Source: Darksidea phi (Eukaryota > Ascomycota > Dothideomycetes > Pleosporales > Lentitheciaceae). From it: a stretch of DNA of 64,000 nt. Shown piece by piece: positions 36,407 through 47,289 of this stretch. A program made the translations under genes and the position numbers. The stretch lies in NCBI GenBank assembly GCA_030770425.1, contig JASJFT010000124.1, positions 1-64,000 of the forward strand, written 5' to 3'. The first letter of the stretch is position 1; each line of letters begins with the position of its first letter. The notes under the pieces are model-generated. The model saw nothing but the letters and a program-made list of their open reading frames with translations, was not told where the DNA came from and ran no database searches.

Positions 36407-38105
36407 TTAGTCTTCCCTTTTCGCTAACGCAACACGGCAGGGATAATCTGCCACTGGGTGCGCGGCTCCCTGCTCCACCTGGTAGGCGCGTTCACCCCGA
36501 TAGAGCTTTATTCCTTTGGTTGGATGCATAGCATCCCACTCGTCGTAGGCCGGACGGATATCAAAGGTCCTCGCCAAGCACGCAAGGATGACGCGCAGCT
36601 CGACCATAACAAGCGCTTGCGCAATGCAGTTCCTGGGCCCGAGTTCAAAAGGACGCCAGGCACCAGGACGGGGGTGCAACTCGTGGTCAGCTGGCACCAA
36701 CCAGCGTTCGGGCAGGAAGTCGTCGGGCTGTACCCAGTACATGGCCGAGCGATGCATTTCAACGTGGAGAATCCAAAGGATTGCATCATCAGTTGGGCAG
36801 GAGTTGCCCGCATCATCAGTGATATCAACACCTGATTTGCCTGCGCGCGTGGTGCCAGCTGGTGCAAACATACGCATGACCTCTTTGATGACAGCAAGTG
36901 TGTAGTGAAGACTGTTGACAAGGCGAGGATCCTTGGTCAAAGCGGAGCCGGCGGCTTCCGGGTTGGGTCCCAATATCTCGTCATGCTCTGCGCGTAGGCG
37001 GGTAAGAACCTTAGGATTTTTCGAGAGAAGATGGAAGCAGTAGCAAATGACACTGCCTGTGGAATCGTAACCAGCGAATATAAAGAGTCGAATCTGACGA
37101 ATAGCAAAAGCTCGAAAGCCGGCGTCAAGTTTTTCAGGTAGTGAAGTGGACTTGTCTGGCCCGGACATATACGCCTGCAGCACTAAATCCATGACTGATT
37201 TGGAGGCGGTGCTGTTCGGGTCGGCTCTGTACGCTTGGTATCGCCGGTCGAGTTCAGCGCTAATGTAGCGGTCCATCTGCCAGCCATTCTTCCAGTGCAC
37301 GAATGAACGGACAACGTTGAGTTGGCTGAAAGGGTTGACCTCGGCATTAGGGTTATGCCACCGAATCTGACTAAGCATGCCGTCGGCGAGTGCATTGTAG
37401 CCCCCCTGGGCGCCCAGAGAACTGTTGAGAATTGTCCTTCCGATTATATCGATCGTGAAGCGGAGTGTAATCGGGTCGAGAAAGCACATTTTATCCTCTG
37501 CAGCAAGGTTTCGAAGGGTTCGGGCATAAACCATCGTCTCTTCAACGATGCTAGGCACAAGTGACATGATGCGCTCGTTCTGGAAGCCTTTGTTGAACGC
37601 TGCACGCCACGGCCTCCACTCCTTTTCGTCAAGGTCAAAGATAGTGAGACCGCCCGTGATAGGTTTGAGGAATCGACGGAGCAACTTCGGGCGTTCGGAC
37701 GTGAGCCTTGGATTCCCTTGAGTGATCTCTACACCTATCTTGGGTGAAACTACGGTTAGAAACAGGCCGCTCATCGGCCAAAGATCCATGTAGAAGGCAC
37801 CGGTGTCGCGAAACTCTTCTCGGGCAATGGTCGCGAAGCCATACTGGTAATGGGCGCCCGCGGGGAGGCGATCGAGGAATGACTTCAAGTAAAGCAGATG
37901 GCCAAATAGAAAGGAATGGCCTGGTGCTACGGGCTGCTCTTGTCAGTTAATTTACTAGATGGTCCGCTGAGCTGAGGCTTACGAGCCCCCGCCGTCGTCT
38001 GTCTATCAGGAGCATGCGAGCGCGGTAGAGCTTGGCGGAGAAAATCCCGCAGACGGTCACCAGCCCCGTAAGGAGCGCAAGGGCGAGCGGAGACGCCATC
38101 GACAT
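36407..38105 (-). CDS. Cytochrome P450 monooxygenase
   Basis: Two exons: 38105-37983 and 37933-36407. The 49-nt intron has a GTAAGC donor, AACTGAC branch point and GAGCAG acceptor. Exon 1 gives a membrane anchor (LALALLTGLVTVCGIFSA) followed by a basic stretch and, over the junction, GLPVAPGHSFLFGHL. Exon 2 has the I-helix AGYDSTG, the K-helix KEVMR, LPERWL and the haem loop FELGPRNCIAQ with its Cys ligand. The last Gly of the haem motif is Ala here, which is tolerated in some P450s. The protein is about 550 aa, full length and without lesions. It should sit on the ER membrane and oxidise a small molecule, perhaps once a product of the nearby PKS. It is related to the P450 at 41477-43269. Confidence 0.85.
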
Positions 38106-38563
38106 GTTTTCAGATGTGGCTGTTCAGTCGTGCGTTGCGTAGGCCTTTGTTCTATTTCAATGTGTCAAGTTGTATAGGAAAGGGCGGGAGCGGTGCGCAG
38201 TACTTGGGTGAAAGAACATTTGCACGCAGCCGTGAGTGCAGGGCTCAGGCTAAACAGCCAAGCATTTCCGCGGCTGTGCTGTATCTCTGGGCTCGATAGG
38301 AAGGATACTCTGCCCCCGTTAGACCAAGTCTGTCCGAAGGAATGCGGCACAGATTGATGAAAAGATTGAGAAAATTGGGCTAGCCTGATCGGGCCTTGGA
38401 CCGTGCATATGCTCCCCGCCTTCCAACTACCGATATTTCGACTCACCAGTTATATGCTACCTGTTCTCATTGTTCGAACCACCTACTCACTATAATAACG
38501 CACAACAAATTTGCTAGTACCCCGTCCCTGGCATCATCCACGTAGGCCCACTCGGTCGCAGCA

Positions 38564-39082
38564 TTAGCATGACAAGCGCCTCATACGAAACGGAAAAGCA
38601 TCCCTTGGTCGTTGAACGCCCAGCCCATAAAATATGTCGTTTGAAGATACATGTCCTTTCCCGGCCAGAGACAGCAGCTCTAATTCAAAATTTTGTACCA
38701 TTATAGCACAGAAGGCCGCAATCTCGCGACGTGCAAAGAACCTCCCTGGGCAAGCGCGCTCGCCAACGCCATACGGAATCCACGAGTCAGACGTACCCGT
38801 GGAGATGAATTTAAGCGTCCCACCGGACTGTTTCGAAAGCTTTGTTCCATGATCAATTTCTGCTTCCGCACGCATCAGACGGGACGCGCCGCTTCCAGGT
38901 TTGTCAGGATATGCCAGGAACCGATCTGCCCAAAACCGGCTGAAGGGATGCTTACCCTCACACGTATTCCAATACTCTGTATTCATATGCGCAGGTCTGG
39001 TGGAACCAGAAGCAAGCTCTTCTTCGGGAACGGACTCAGCAGGAAGACTGCCAAAGGATGTATTCATTGTAAGTACATTCAA
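38564..39082 (-). pseudogene. Cytochrome P450, C-terminal remnant
   Basis: Only the end of a P450 is present: AHMNTEYWNTCEGKHPFSRF, WADRFLAYP, and the haem loop WIPYGVGERACPGRFFARRE. This type of haem exon, with AHMxxEYW before the meander, belongs to a different P450 class from its neighbours (CYP7/8-like fungal P450s). No N-terminal two thirds are found upstream; the sequence there is occupied by the plus-strand rhodopsin-like gene. An ATG at 39082 exists but is probably not a real start. It is most likely a fragment left by rearrangement. Confidence 0.6.
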
Positions 39083-39102
39083 CCTCGTATGGCTCCAGGA
39101 TT

Positions 39103-40211
39103 TTGACTTCTCAGGGAACTTCGGCCGCGTTCTTCGGCGTGTGTATCGTAGCCAGTTTTGTTCGTTTCTACATTCGCTTTCGGATCCAGAAAGAAATCGG
39201 TTGGGATGACGGTTTTCTCATGTTCGGCCTCTGCTGCCTCATTAGCGGCATGGTGATGCTCTTCACGGTCATGGACGACATGTACGGGACAGAAGCCGTG
39301 GTATTTGGAAAGATCAACCCCCTCAAACTGGATATGGCGACCTTCATCCCGAAGTCGGTCAAATATCGCAAGATGTCTGGAGCCGCGTTGACTCTCATGT
39401 GGTGCAGCATATGCTCCGTCAAGTTCAGTTTCCTGATGCTTTTCAAGAGGTTGATCCGCCAGATGCCCCGAATGATCAAATACTGGTGGTTTGCCTTTGC
39501 ATTCAACGTCATCGTCTCTGCGTATGGGGTGACAGTGTATCTTGTGTCCTGTCCATACTTTGGGGAAGCCAAGATTTTCAGAGCTAGTAAGTTGAACTTA
39601 CATATTCTATGCGCATAGCTGAGATCCTAATGCACGAACAGTGCAATGCTTTCAAGGCAGCGGATTAGCAGATGCAATGAGGTACTCAATCTCCCAAATG
39701 GTACTGGATATTGCCGGTGACCTGTTTAGTACGTCCAGCCAAGATCGCGCCGTCACTCTAGAGCTAATGGTTCTGCAGTCTTGGTCATTCCCATAATTCT
39801 TATTTGGCACATTCGAATCCACTGGACTCAAAAGATCGCCCTCATCCTTACACTCTGCTTGACTATCGTCATGATTGGGATCACAATCGCTCGCATTGTG
39901 GGGCTCAAGTGGCAAGGAAAGTTAGACTCGTTATGGGAAACATATTTATTGCCATTGGGGCGTAGATAGGGTTGACGCTGGTGGCCATTACGGCGTTCCG
40001 CGCACTCTATATTTCTAAGGCAAAGAATCGTCATGTTCGGCACACTATAACAACCTTCAACTGGTATCAGCGGGGCAGAACTACATTGTTGCGTATTGCC
40101 GGCAAGGTTACGGGAAAGACATATCCAGACGATGTGGATGAAGGAAAGAGTCAAAAGGGTTTTATCAAGAACGACATCCCGCATGCAATAATGACAGGCA
40201 TTGATCAATGA
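39103..40211 (+). pseudogene. Fungal rhodopsin-like membrane protein, frameshifted
   Basis: Exons at about 39110-39596, 39642-39728 and 39779 onward are joined by introns of 45 and 50 nt. The product has the rhodopsin-like family layout: FYIRFRIQKEIGWDDGFLMF, a FSFLMLFKRL helix, SCPYFG, GSGLADAMRYSISQMVLDI, VIPIILIWHI, and a tail ending NDIPHAIMTGI. Near 39945-39955 a one-base shift moves WETYL into the frame ITAFRALYISKAKNRHV, and TAG 39963-39965 follows. These two lesions separate helix 6-7 from the rest. The first exon is not certain; a CTCAG acceptor at about 39116 suggests a short upstream exon. Confidence 0.65.
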
Positions 40212-40810
40212 GAAAGGGCGAACCTCATCAACGGCAAGTCTTGCATAGGAGGATGGACGAAAGGGTATCTGTGCTGGAGTCCAAAGTGAATCTTGTGCTC
40301 AGGAATTGTTGTGGTAAGGTAGCGAAGTCGGCCAGCAATACGTCTTATTGGTAAGGTGGAGTTATGGCGGCGTCTTCACTAAGTTCTGCAGCTAGAAGGT
40401 ATGCATTTCTTCCGTAGTGCGCAACGAGGGTCTCAGAAAGCCGCCATACCGCTCTTCCAAATCAATGAGATTCAGGAGGGTTGGATTGGATTCTACAAGT
40501 AATATAGATGCTATTTTGTATGACTATGCTCAAAGATTCTTATGGCAAAGCTTCTTCAAACCGTGAATATTTATTGGAGCTATGTTAATCATTAACACTT
40601 CATTGAATTTCATAGTGACGCACTATTATTCTAGTAACGCGCCATCAAATCCTATGTCGTCGACGCTAGAGGGCTATATACAACGGTATAATAGTTAGCT
40701 TAGCGATATTTTCTTACTTGTAACAGCTATACAGGCTTTGCAATATAAAGGTACGCTAAGTTATTCCGCGAGTTTGAAGACGCGATTGCAGTGCCTGCAG
40801 AACCTCAGTT
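40212..40810. other. Spacer with AT-rich part
   Basis: No gene is seen. Bases 40760-40790 resemble 2077-2107, suggesting a dispersed element fragment. Confidence 0.4.
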
Positions 40811-41182
40811 TTGCCGCCCAGCTTTATCCGCAGTTTTCAGCCCTTCTTCTCAGGTCCGGATCCTCCTGTACATATTGACCGATATCAATATTTTGGGGTT
40901 GGATTATGCGGAGGGTATACTTTCGCTAGTCTGATTGGATCGGGAATATACTGGGTGATCTCGGTGTGTCGCCACCATCGTGTCCGGCACGAGGACCTTC
41001 GCTTAGACGTAGGCTTCCTTGTAGCCCTGCGAACACCACACTACAAGGTTGAGGGGGCTGAGCTGTCGTCCATGTCGATTTGCGAACTTGTGACCTCTCG
41101 TAGGCTCATACCGCATGTCAGACATAGATTGTCCGAGTGCTTAAAGTTTTACTGCAAGCCTCATCGTTTCAGGCGGAACTGA
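40811..41182 (+). pseudogene. Possible ABC-transporter membrane-domain fragment
   Basis: A 123-codon open frame. SFQPFFSGPDPPVHIDRY then QYFGVGLCGGYTFASLIGSG, IYWVISVCRHHRVRH, weakly resembles the membrane segment of fungal multidrug ABC-C transporters, where a P-E-P linker precedes a Y-G-L-I-G helix and a YW-HxRF turn. The remainder is not recognisable. If the reading is right it is a short relic; it may be a chance ORF. Confidence 0.25.
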
Positions 41183-41476
41183 TTTTCTTTCCAGATGAGG
41201 ATCTAGATACTCTATTTAGTAGGTTAGCGGACCGATGACAGATACTAGGGGCGATGGCTTTCTAAAGAAAAATATACCCTACAGTACCATTACCGGTATA
41301 AGGAAATTTAATGGCAAAATAGGAAGACACGGATGAAGAAGCTTAGATAGCATGTTGCATCGAGAGTGGAACGAGAGGCAAATTATGAACCCACGCGCGA
41401 TCTTACAGTTAGGTGGATAGCACATAGATACTTTAATCACCAATGGTTGCTACCTAGGCCCCGCGGTTCCTCTTCC

Positions 41477-43269
41477 CTACAATTGTCGAGCCCTACAAGG
41501 ATAGCCATCAGCAGGATGCCCCCCTCCTCCGATTCGGACCATGTATGCCCTTTGCCCATTCACCTTCATGTTCCCTGTACTCCCCCTTATCTTGTCGAAC
41601 TCCGTATATGCATCGGTGATGTCGAATTCGCGAATCGTCAACGCTAGGATCAGCTTAATTTCAGTAAGTGCTAGCTCCTGTCCAATACAGTTCCGAGGAC
41701 CCCTTTCAAATGGTCTCCAAGCGTGTTTAGGTGGATAAAGTAAGTCTCCCTTTGGGCAAAGCCAACGTTCAGGCAGATAGTCCTCTGGTTGTCTCCAGAT
41801 ATGGGGGTTGTGATGGTTGGCGTAGTGGTCACCCCAGATCATGCAGCCCTCTGTTGGAAAACGCTGCCCATTTGGACCGATAAGGAAGAGATAAGGTTGA
41901 CCATCTCGGAGAGTGGATACAGTAGGGTAGAGCCTAAGGGCTTCCTTTACCGTCGCGAGCGTATAAGTAAGCTGGTTTAATAAATGCGGGTTTGACGTGA
42001 GGAGCGACGGCGCCTCTGAAGCGGGAGTTCCAAGTACTGCATCATGTTCTTCTCGAACCTTCTTCAAGACTTCCGGGTGCTTCGATAAGAGATGGAAAGT
42101 AAATACTACTGCAGTAGAAGTAGTATCGTGGCCCGCAAAAATAAAGAGCTTAATTTGAGCCATCGCAGCTGATCTGAAAGGAGCGGGAATACCTGTGGCT
42201 GTGGGGTTCTCATCGAGGTAAGCTTTCAAAGCAAGATCAATAACCGACTTTCCAGGATTGTGCTCCTTTCCCAGTACTGAACTGTAGCGCTTCTCGAGTT
42301 CGCGGTCCAGGTAGCGATTCATTTGCCTAGTATTGTACATATGCACAATTGGTCGAATGAGATCCTTGAGATGGTCGAGTGGGTTCATCTCAACTCCCAT
42401 GGTGCACCATTTGAGTTGACGACGGAGGGCAGATGTCAGGATATTGTTTTTCAATTGGCTCTGAAAGTCGTGGTCCCTGAAGGAACGCACCAATTAGCAC
42501 TTGCTTGGATATCGTTGTAATACCATCACTTACATCACAGCCCCTCCAATGATATCGATAGTGAGATTCAGCGTTAATTGTTCCAAGTAAAACAGTTCAC
42601 CAGTCTTTGCTCTCTCTACCAGCATGTGTTTAAAGACCAGCACCTTATCCACCATGCCAGGAATCAGAGAGGTTATATGGTTGGCGCTGAATCCCGGGTT
42701 GAAAATGCTTCTCCAACGCTTCCAGGTGGCCCCCTCCATGGTGACTAAATCTTCTTTGCCAGTCAATGGCTGCAAGAAAGTGCGCAATCCGGGCTCTTTC
42801 GGCACCTAACGGAGAAACACGATTAGCGGATGTCTCATTTGACGTTTGCACCAGGAAATTGAGGTACCTCTTTCCCCTGCTGAGTGAGCTGATACATCAT
42901 TTCGGGGCTCAGTATCGCAAGCACAGGACGACTGAACGGCCAGACATCCAGGTAAAAGGCATTACTAAGCTCAGGATACCTCTGACGAACTTGGTCCGCA
43001 ATGTATCCGCCGGCTGCGTATGGGCCATACTTCTTGTGATCTCTGCGGCTAGAGAAAGGTGGCCGAGGAGCCAGTGATGCGGTGGCATGGGCTATCGAAT
43101 TTGGTTGAGCGAGCGATTGTGAACCGAGACAAGGTGTACTCACCAGCCCTTGTTTCTGAAGTCTTCTAAATTGGCTGCGGGCTTGGTAGAGCTTCAGAAA
43201 AAAAATACAAAGTAAGCCAATTACAATGGTAATGACAGTGCGATCCATTGTGAGCCCGAAAGAAGCCAT
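41477..43269 (-). pseudogene. Cytochrome P450 with a one-base deletion
   Basis: Four exons: 43269-43144, 43091-42868, 42805-42535 and 42476-41477, with introns of 52, 62 and 58 nt and good splice signals. Exon 1 is a membrane anchor (VITIVIGLLCIFFLKLY). Exons 3 and 4 carry LTLNLTIDIIGG, I-helix AGHDTTS, KEALR, LPERWL and haem loop FERGPRNCIGQ. Exon 2 begins in frame as PMPPHHWLLGHL but ends in another frame (KKYGPYAAGGYIADQV). It is 224 nt long where phase needs 225, so about one base is missing near 43045. All else is intact, so loss is recent or the base is an assembly error. It is a relative of the P450 at 36407-38105. Confidence 0.8.
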
Positions 43270-43963
43270 TTCGGGCGGGAGAGTAGCGTTGCAGAAGTGT
43301 GCTCGGGAGGATGAAGAGAGTTTCTCTGTACAGAATCACAAATTAAGGAGCTCTATGTGACAGGAAGGGGTCCAAGCCCGCACTGCGCCTACCACCAATT
43401 TGCAGGGGTCGATGTAGACCCCGGCTGGGATGCACGTCGAGATTGCGGCGCAGACACACCATCCCATTTAAACGCGTAGCTTAGTAGGCTAGAACTTAGC
43501 CGTTGTGTTACCTGGTGGGTCTTCCGGACCTAGGAATTTGGCATCGCAAAAATCTTTTTTAGGTACGGCCGGATGTGTGTGTCAAGGTTGGAAACTCAGC
43601 CATGGCCCCCGCAGCTCATCAACGGCACGAGTTGCCGGATTGAGACATTGCAGGCTTTCCCGAAATAACACCCTCATTTTTTTGGGCTGGGTGTACGGGT
43701 TTGCTTCGATATGAGCGGCCACATGGGCCAGATCACGCTCGATATCCTCCTCCATACGAAGCAATGAGACCGCTCTTTCACTGATTCGCGACACGCTGTA
43801 TTCAATGTAAGGAAGCTTTATTTTTCTCCGCGTATCCTACATATCAGCCGATTCTTTGTCTTCTCAGTAATGGGAGTGATACGACACGTAGTATTTAAAG
43901 ATATAAGGGCCCAAAGAGTGAAACCAGAGCAGCGCAAGACTTAAGGCGGTATTCACAGCTAAG
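43270..43963. other. Divergent promoter region between P450 and dehydrogenase
   Basis: About 690 bp of normal DNA between two divergent genes. A TATA-like ATTTAAAG and TATAAGG lie at about 43893-43910. No gene is supported. Confidence 0.4.
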
Positions 43964-44839
43964 ATGATTACTGTATCTCGAGATATATCCAGTAACGCCG
44001 TTGATTCCGTGGACATGGAGTGCACTACGGGCAGCATCATCGTTACGGGCGCTACCGGCGGTCTTGGAAGGGCTATAGTACAACGTCTCACTGCACTGGA
44101 TCAACATTTCAAAGCTGTTTTGACAGTTCGCTCCCTAGAAGGTCCCAAGACACAGTTTCTGCGCGGAATTATCGGGAATGACAAACGGTTCCACATCTGG
44201 CAGCTCGACCTGGACAGCTTGGAGTGCGTACGGACTTTTTCTACGGTACTTCGCATCTATATCTCAAGCGGCAGATTCAAACCAGTCAGTGCCCTCATTT
44301 TGAATGCGGGTTTCATGTCTCGCCTGCACCCAAGGTTCACGCGGGATGAGTATGAAAAGACCTTCCAAATCAACTACCTGGCCAATTTTCTTCTTTTCCA
44401 CTCTCTGCTTCCAAGCCTAAATCATGACTACTGCCGAGTGGTTCTTGTTACTAGTTTCACGCACGATCCAACTTGTATGCGCGCAAAGCTACTTCCCCTT
44501 CCTCGGCGACTACGGACGGGGGCTGAATCGTTGGCACAACCTACTTGGACTCGCAAAAACAGTACCAGAGCCGGTTTCAAAAGATATGCCGCATCTAAGA
44601 TGTGTCTGATGATGCTCATGCATACGATGCAAGAGCGCTTGGATAGGAGCCCGGAGTTTAAGAATGCCATATTTCTCGCCGTAGATCCTGGATGTATTGG
44701 CGCGACTGAGATTATGCGAGAGCAGAACATACTTTGCAGGATCGCTGTGGAGGGAATATTCAAAATTATGACACCACTACTGGAGGCATTGTTCGCTAAA
44801 GGCGATGATTCACAACGGCTCCAAGCTTCAGCGAAGTAG
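43964..44839 (+). CDS. Short-chain dehydrogenase/reductase
   Basis: A single-exon frame of 291 aa; an alternative start at Met 44015 would remove 17 N-terminal residues. The Rossmann signature VTGATGGLG (NAD(P) binding), LILNAGF after the fourth strand, and YAASK with the catalytic Tyr and Lys are all present, with a plausible upstream Ser in VTSF. The C-terminus (DDSQRLQASAK) is shorter than usual and may be truncated. Such enzymes oxidise or reduce keto/hydroxyl groups. Its location next to the P450 genes suggests a former role in the PKS pathway, but that is inference. Confidence 0.75.
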   Translation: MITVSRDISSNAVDSVDMECTTGSIIVTGATGGLGRAIVQRLTALDQHFKAVLTVRSLEGPKTQFLRGIIGNDKRFHIWQLDLDSLECVRTFSTVLRIYISSGRFKPVSALILNAGFMSRLHPRFTRDEYEKTFQINYLANFLLFHSLLPSLNHDYCRVVLVTSFTHDPTCMRAKLLPLPRRLRTGAESLAQPTWTRKNSTRAGFKRYAASKMCLMMLMHTMQERLDRSPEFKNAIFLAVDPGCIGATEIMREQNILCRIAVEGIFKIMTPLLEALFAKGDDSQRLQASAK

Positions 44840-45748
44840 CAAAGAGTCTAGAGATAAAGAAAAACAAAATAAGCTCTGGCATGTTAGCGCAGCGCTGGTT
44901 AGTTTAACAGACGAGGAGAAAGGAGCAATAGATTTTTAAAGGGTAAATAGCGATCCGACAGACAGCATCACACTTTCTGGGCCGTGTGGGTGTGGGTTAG
45001 AGCTTTGTCATTGCGATGATGGAAGGGACAATAGACTACGTCACTTTCTAAACCATAATTGAAAAAGTGGAAATTGCCTCATTATTGACCGTCGCAGACC
45101 ATGTTGGCAATTCTGCCTGCTAATCAACCGCCCCCCATCCAACCTGGGGCGAAACTGCGCCGTGCGAAGGCGGCTTGGTGCTCCACTATTGGAGGTTGCT
45201 CTGCGTCATGCTTGCCAAGCCGTTGTGCAAATACGAGAACGGTAAATACGGTCAACCACCAAACGCCATCGACCTCATTATCAACCATATGAGCGCGCAC
45301 CCTAGTTGCCGAAAGCATTCAAGTGTCTGCGATTCCGACTGCCACCGAGCTGTTTTGCCGCCGCTCCAGCGCCGCCCGTGCCGCTCGCCTTGCCCACCCC
45401 CGGCATCCTCCGCCCATCCGTCAAGGCACGAAAGGTTGCCGCTGTGCGAAGCCGTCAATGTAGAATACCAGTCCATTTCTAGCAACCCACACTGTACTTT
45501 GAAGGCGTTTTGAACGCTTCGACGCCTTTGGAGAAGCCGCGACGCACCGGGGGAGGCCGGCTCATCGGTCCGATTCCGAAGCAACAAAACACTTGTGGGC
45601 AGCTGTGAGAGACATGAGTGCTCATGGCTTTTCTATTCCGATAGTACCGAAAGACTTGATTTGTTAACTAGCTAACTGTCTTGTGCAGTATCCGCGCCTG
45701 CATCTTGCCACGACTGTCTACACACGGAGCCTACAGCTCGAAGCGATC
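44840..45748. other. Intergenic spacer
   Basis: About 900 bp, no supported gene. Small ORFs at 45101-45513 overlap on both strands and have no protein-like pattern. Confidence 0.4.
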
Positions 45749-46627
45749 ATGGCTTGGGCGCCTGCTCAACTACCTTACCTCAAACCGCCCGACCTACTAC
45801 CGGCCCCTCTACCTAGCGAATCTCGTTTCTTCGAATCAACAGCCGTGTTTCGGAACGATACATCATATCACAGGGTGGTTGCGGTCGAGCCTCACTTCAT
45901 TGTCAAATACGGACGGGGTGTCAAGGAGATCGAAGGCCAAGTACTTCTATTTCTCGAGAACCACCTAGAAGCTTGCCATGGGTTGCCGAAACTCTATGCA
46001 ATGTATCGCATAGCAAGTACGGGCTATGTCTGCCTGATCGTGCAGCGCATGCCTGGTGTGTCACTCGATCAATTGTGGCCTACCCTCAAGGACTTCGAAA
46101 AATCCGAGATTTGTACCAAATTAAACGGGATCATTACATCAATCCGAAGCATCCCGGCTCCTCCGCTCTATGGAAGTATTGACCAAGGCCGGTTCCACCA
46201 CTATCTGTTCTACAGCCCTGATGGCGACAAAGAAATATGTGGTCCATTCGACTCAGAAGACAACTTCAATGCGGCACTGGTTAAGCGTCTCCGGTCTATT
46301 TGGGCACACATGAAAAAGCATAGCTTTAAGGCAGACTTCTATGAGAGAAATCTTGGAAGGACTTTAGTTGGTCATAAGCCTATTTTCTCACATTCTGATC
46401 TGCAAAGAAAGAACGTGATAGTGCATCGGGATACATCGCAGGGCTTAGCCGTCAGCCTAATAGATTGGGAGGAGGCTGGCTGGTTCCCGACTTATTGGGA
46501 ATACTTCACTGCCCTTCAAGGTGTACAATGGGATGACGACTGGTCCCAGCGCATCGAAGAAATAATGGAACCTTGGGTTAGCGAAGCCGCAATCATGAAA
46601 ATGGTGCATCAAGACATAATGTTCTGA
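45749..46627 (+). CDS. APH-family phosphotransferase
   Basis: Start at Met 45749 (MAWAPAQLP), 292 aa; the frame is open to 45683. It has FIVKYGRGVKEIEGQ for the N-lobe lysine, LIVQRMPGVSLDQLWP, the catalytic FSHSDLQRKNVIV and the metal site SLIDWEEAGWFPTYWEY. These are the standard motifs of the fungal APH group, with DLxxxN and IDWE. It has a single exon and no lesions. The substrate is unknown. It resembles the broken gene at 54326-55220, which also has IDWE-AGWYP-YWEY. Confidence 0.8.
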   Translation: MAWAPAQLPYLKPPDLLPAPLPSESRFFESTAVFRNDTSYHRVVAVEPHFIVKYGRGVKEIEGQVLLFLENHLEACHGLPKLYAMYRIASTGYVCLIVQRMPGVSLDQLWPTLKDFEKSEICTKLNGIITSIRSIPAPPLYGSIDQGRFHHYLFYSPDGDKEICGPFDSEDNFNAALVKRLRSIWAHMKKHSFKADFYERNLGRTLVGHKPIFSHSDLQRKNVIVHRDTSQGLAVSLIDWEEAGWFPTYWEYFTALQGVQWDDDWSQRIEEIMEPWVSEAAIMKMVHQDIMF

Positions 46628-46650
46628 GCGTTAATGTTTGCATTTGCTGG

Positions 46651-46821
46651 CTCTTTATCAGGCTAGCTCACACACCAGATCGGGTCACATGACTACTCCT
46701 GGCTGCTACGCCTCATTCTGTTCTATATAAGCTGCTCTCATACAGAGCTTTCACAATCAACGCAGTCTTCACTTCTATTTCCTCACAGTGATTCATCCTG
46801 AGCCCTCACTGTGACACTCTT
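46651..46821. mobile_element. Solo LTR with 5-bp target duplication
   Basis: A 161-bp sequence (46656-46816) begins TATCAGGC (ancestrally TG) and ends CACTGTGACA, and is flanked on both sides by CTCTT (46651-46655 and 46817-46821). It contains a TATA-like CTATATAAGC, and its 3' part (CAGAGCTTTCAC, ACAGTGATTCA, TCACTGTGACA) resembles the end of the outer copia LTR at 24490-24545. With duplications on both sides and no interior, it is best read as a solo LTR left by LTR-LTR recombination. Its RIP load is low. Confidence 0.65.
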
Positions 46822-47002
46822 TGATATATCTCAGCTGGCTAAGCACAGAGCCATCCATCGGAATTCTTCTAACTATAGCGAAACGAATCTAGAATAAACT
46901 AGTAATACAAGACATAATCCCTTCAGAGATTCATGACAACCCGTCCTAACTTTCAACCATACTTCACAAAGTCGCGTTGTAAGTTAGTTGGCTAGTCGTT
47001 TC

Positions 47003-47278
47003 TCAGGTATATCCCTGCCAAATCCACTCCCGTCCGTTCCAGTAACGGTAACGCTTCTTATCTTCGTCCCATACCCAACCTGTACTCACCACCGCAGCGG
47101 TAGTTGTAACTCGGGCAGTCTGCGCTTGGCTACTACCTCCCTCTAACGGAGCTTGGTCTAGATCGTTGTGCAGCAGCTGATTCTGATACAACGCTGGGAT
47201 TGCTTGTTGTTCGGTCCATCCGGTACATTTGATGTACGGTGGTTTCTGGGGTAGTACAATACAGAACTGTAGTAACAT
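47003..47278 (-). CDS. Small hypothetical protein with a tryptophan-rich end
   Basis: A 91-codon frame whose last third, WVWDEDKKRYRYWNGREW, looks like the W-x-W-D-x-x-x-x-RYRY-W motif found at the ends of several fungal hypothetical proteins. The start lies near 47278 but may be in an upstream exon. It has no other recognisable feature. It lies just downstream of the solo LTR. Confidence 0.35.
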   Translation of the reverse strand: MLLQFCIVLPQKPPYIKCTGWTEQQAIPALYQNQLLHNDLDQAPLEGGSSQAQTARVTTTAAVVSTGWVWDEDKKRYRYWNGREWIWQGYT

Positions 47279-47289
47279 CTTCTTGTCTT

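Noticed and set aside
44840..45748. Small ORFs at 45101-45587 on both strands
   Set aside because: They overlap each other with no motif or bias; read as spacer.
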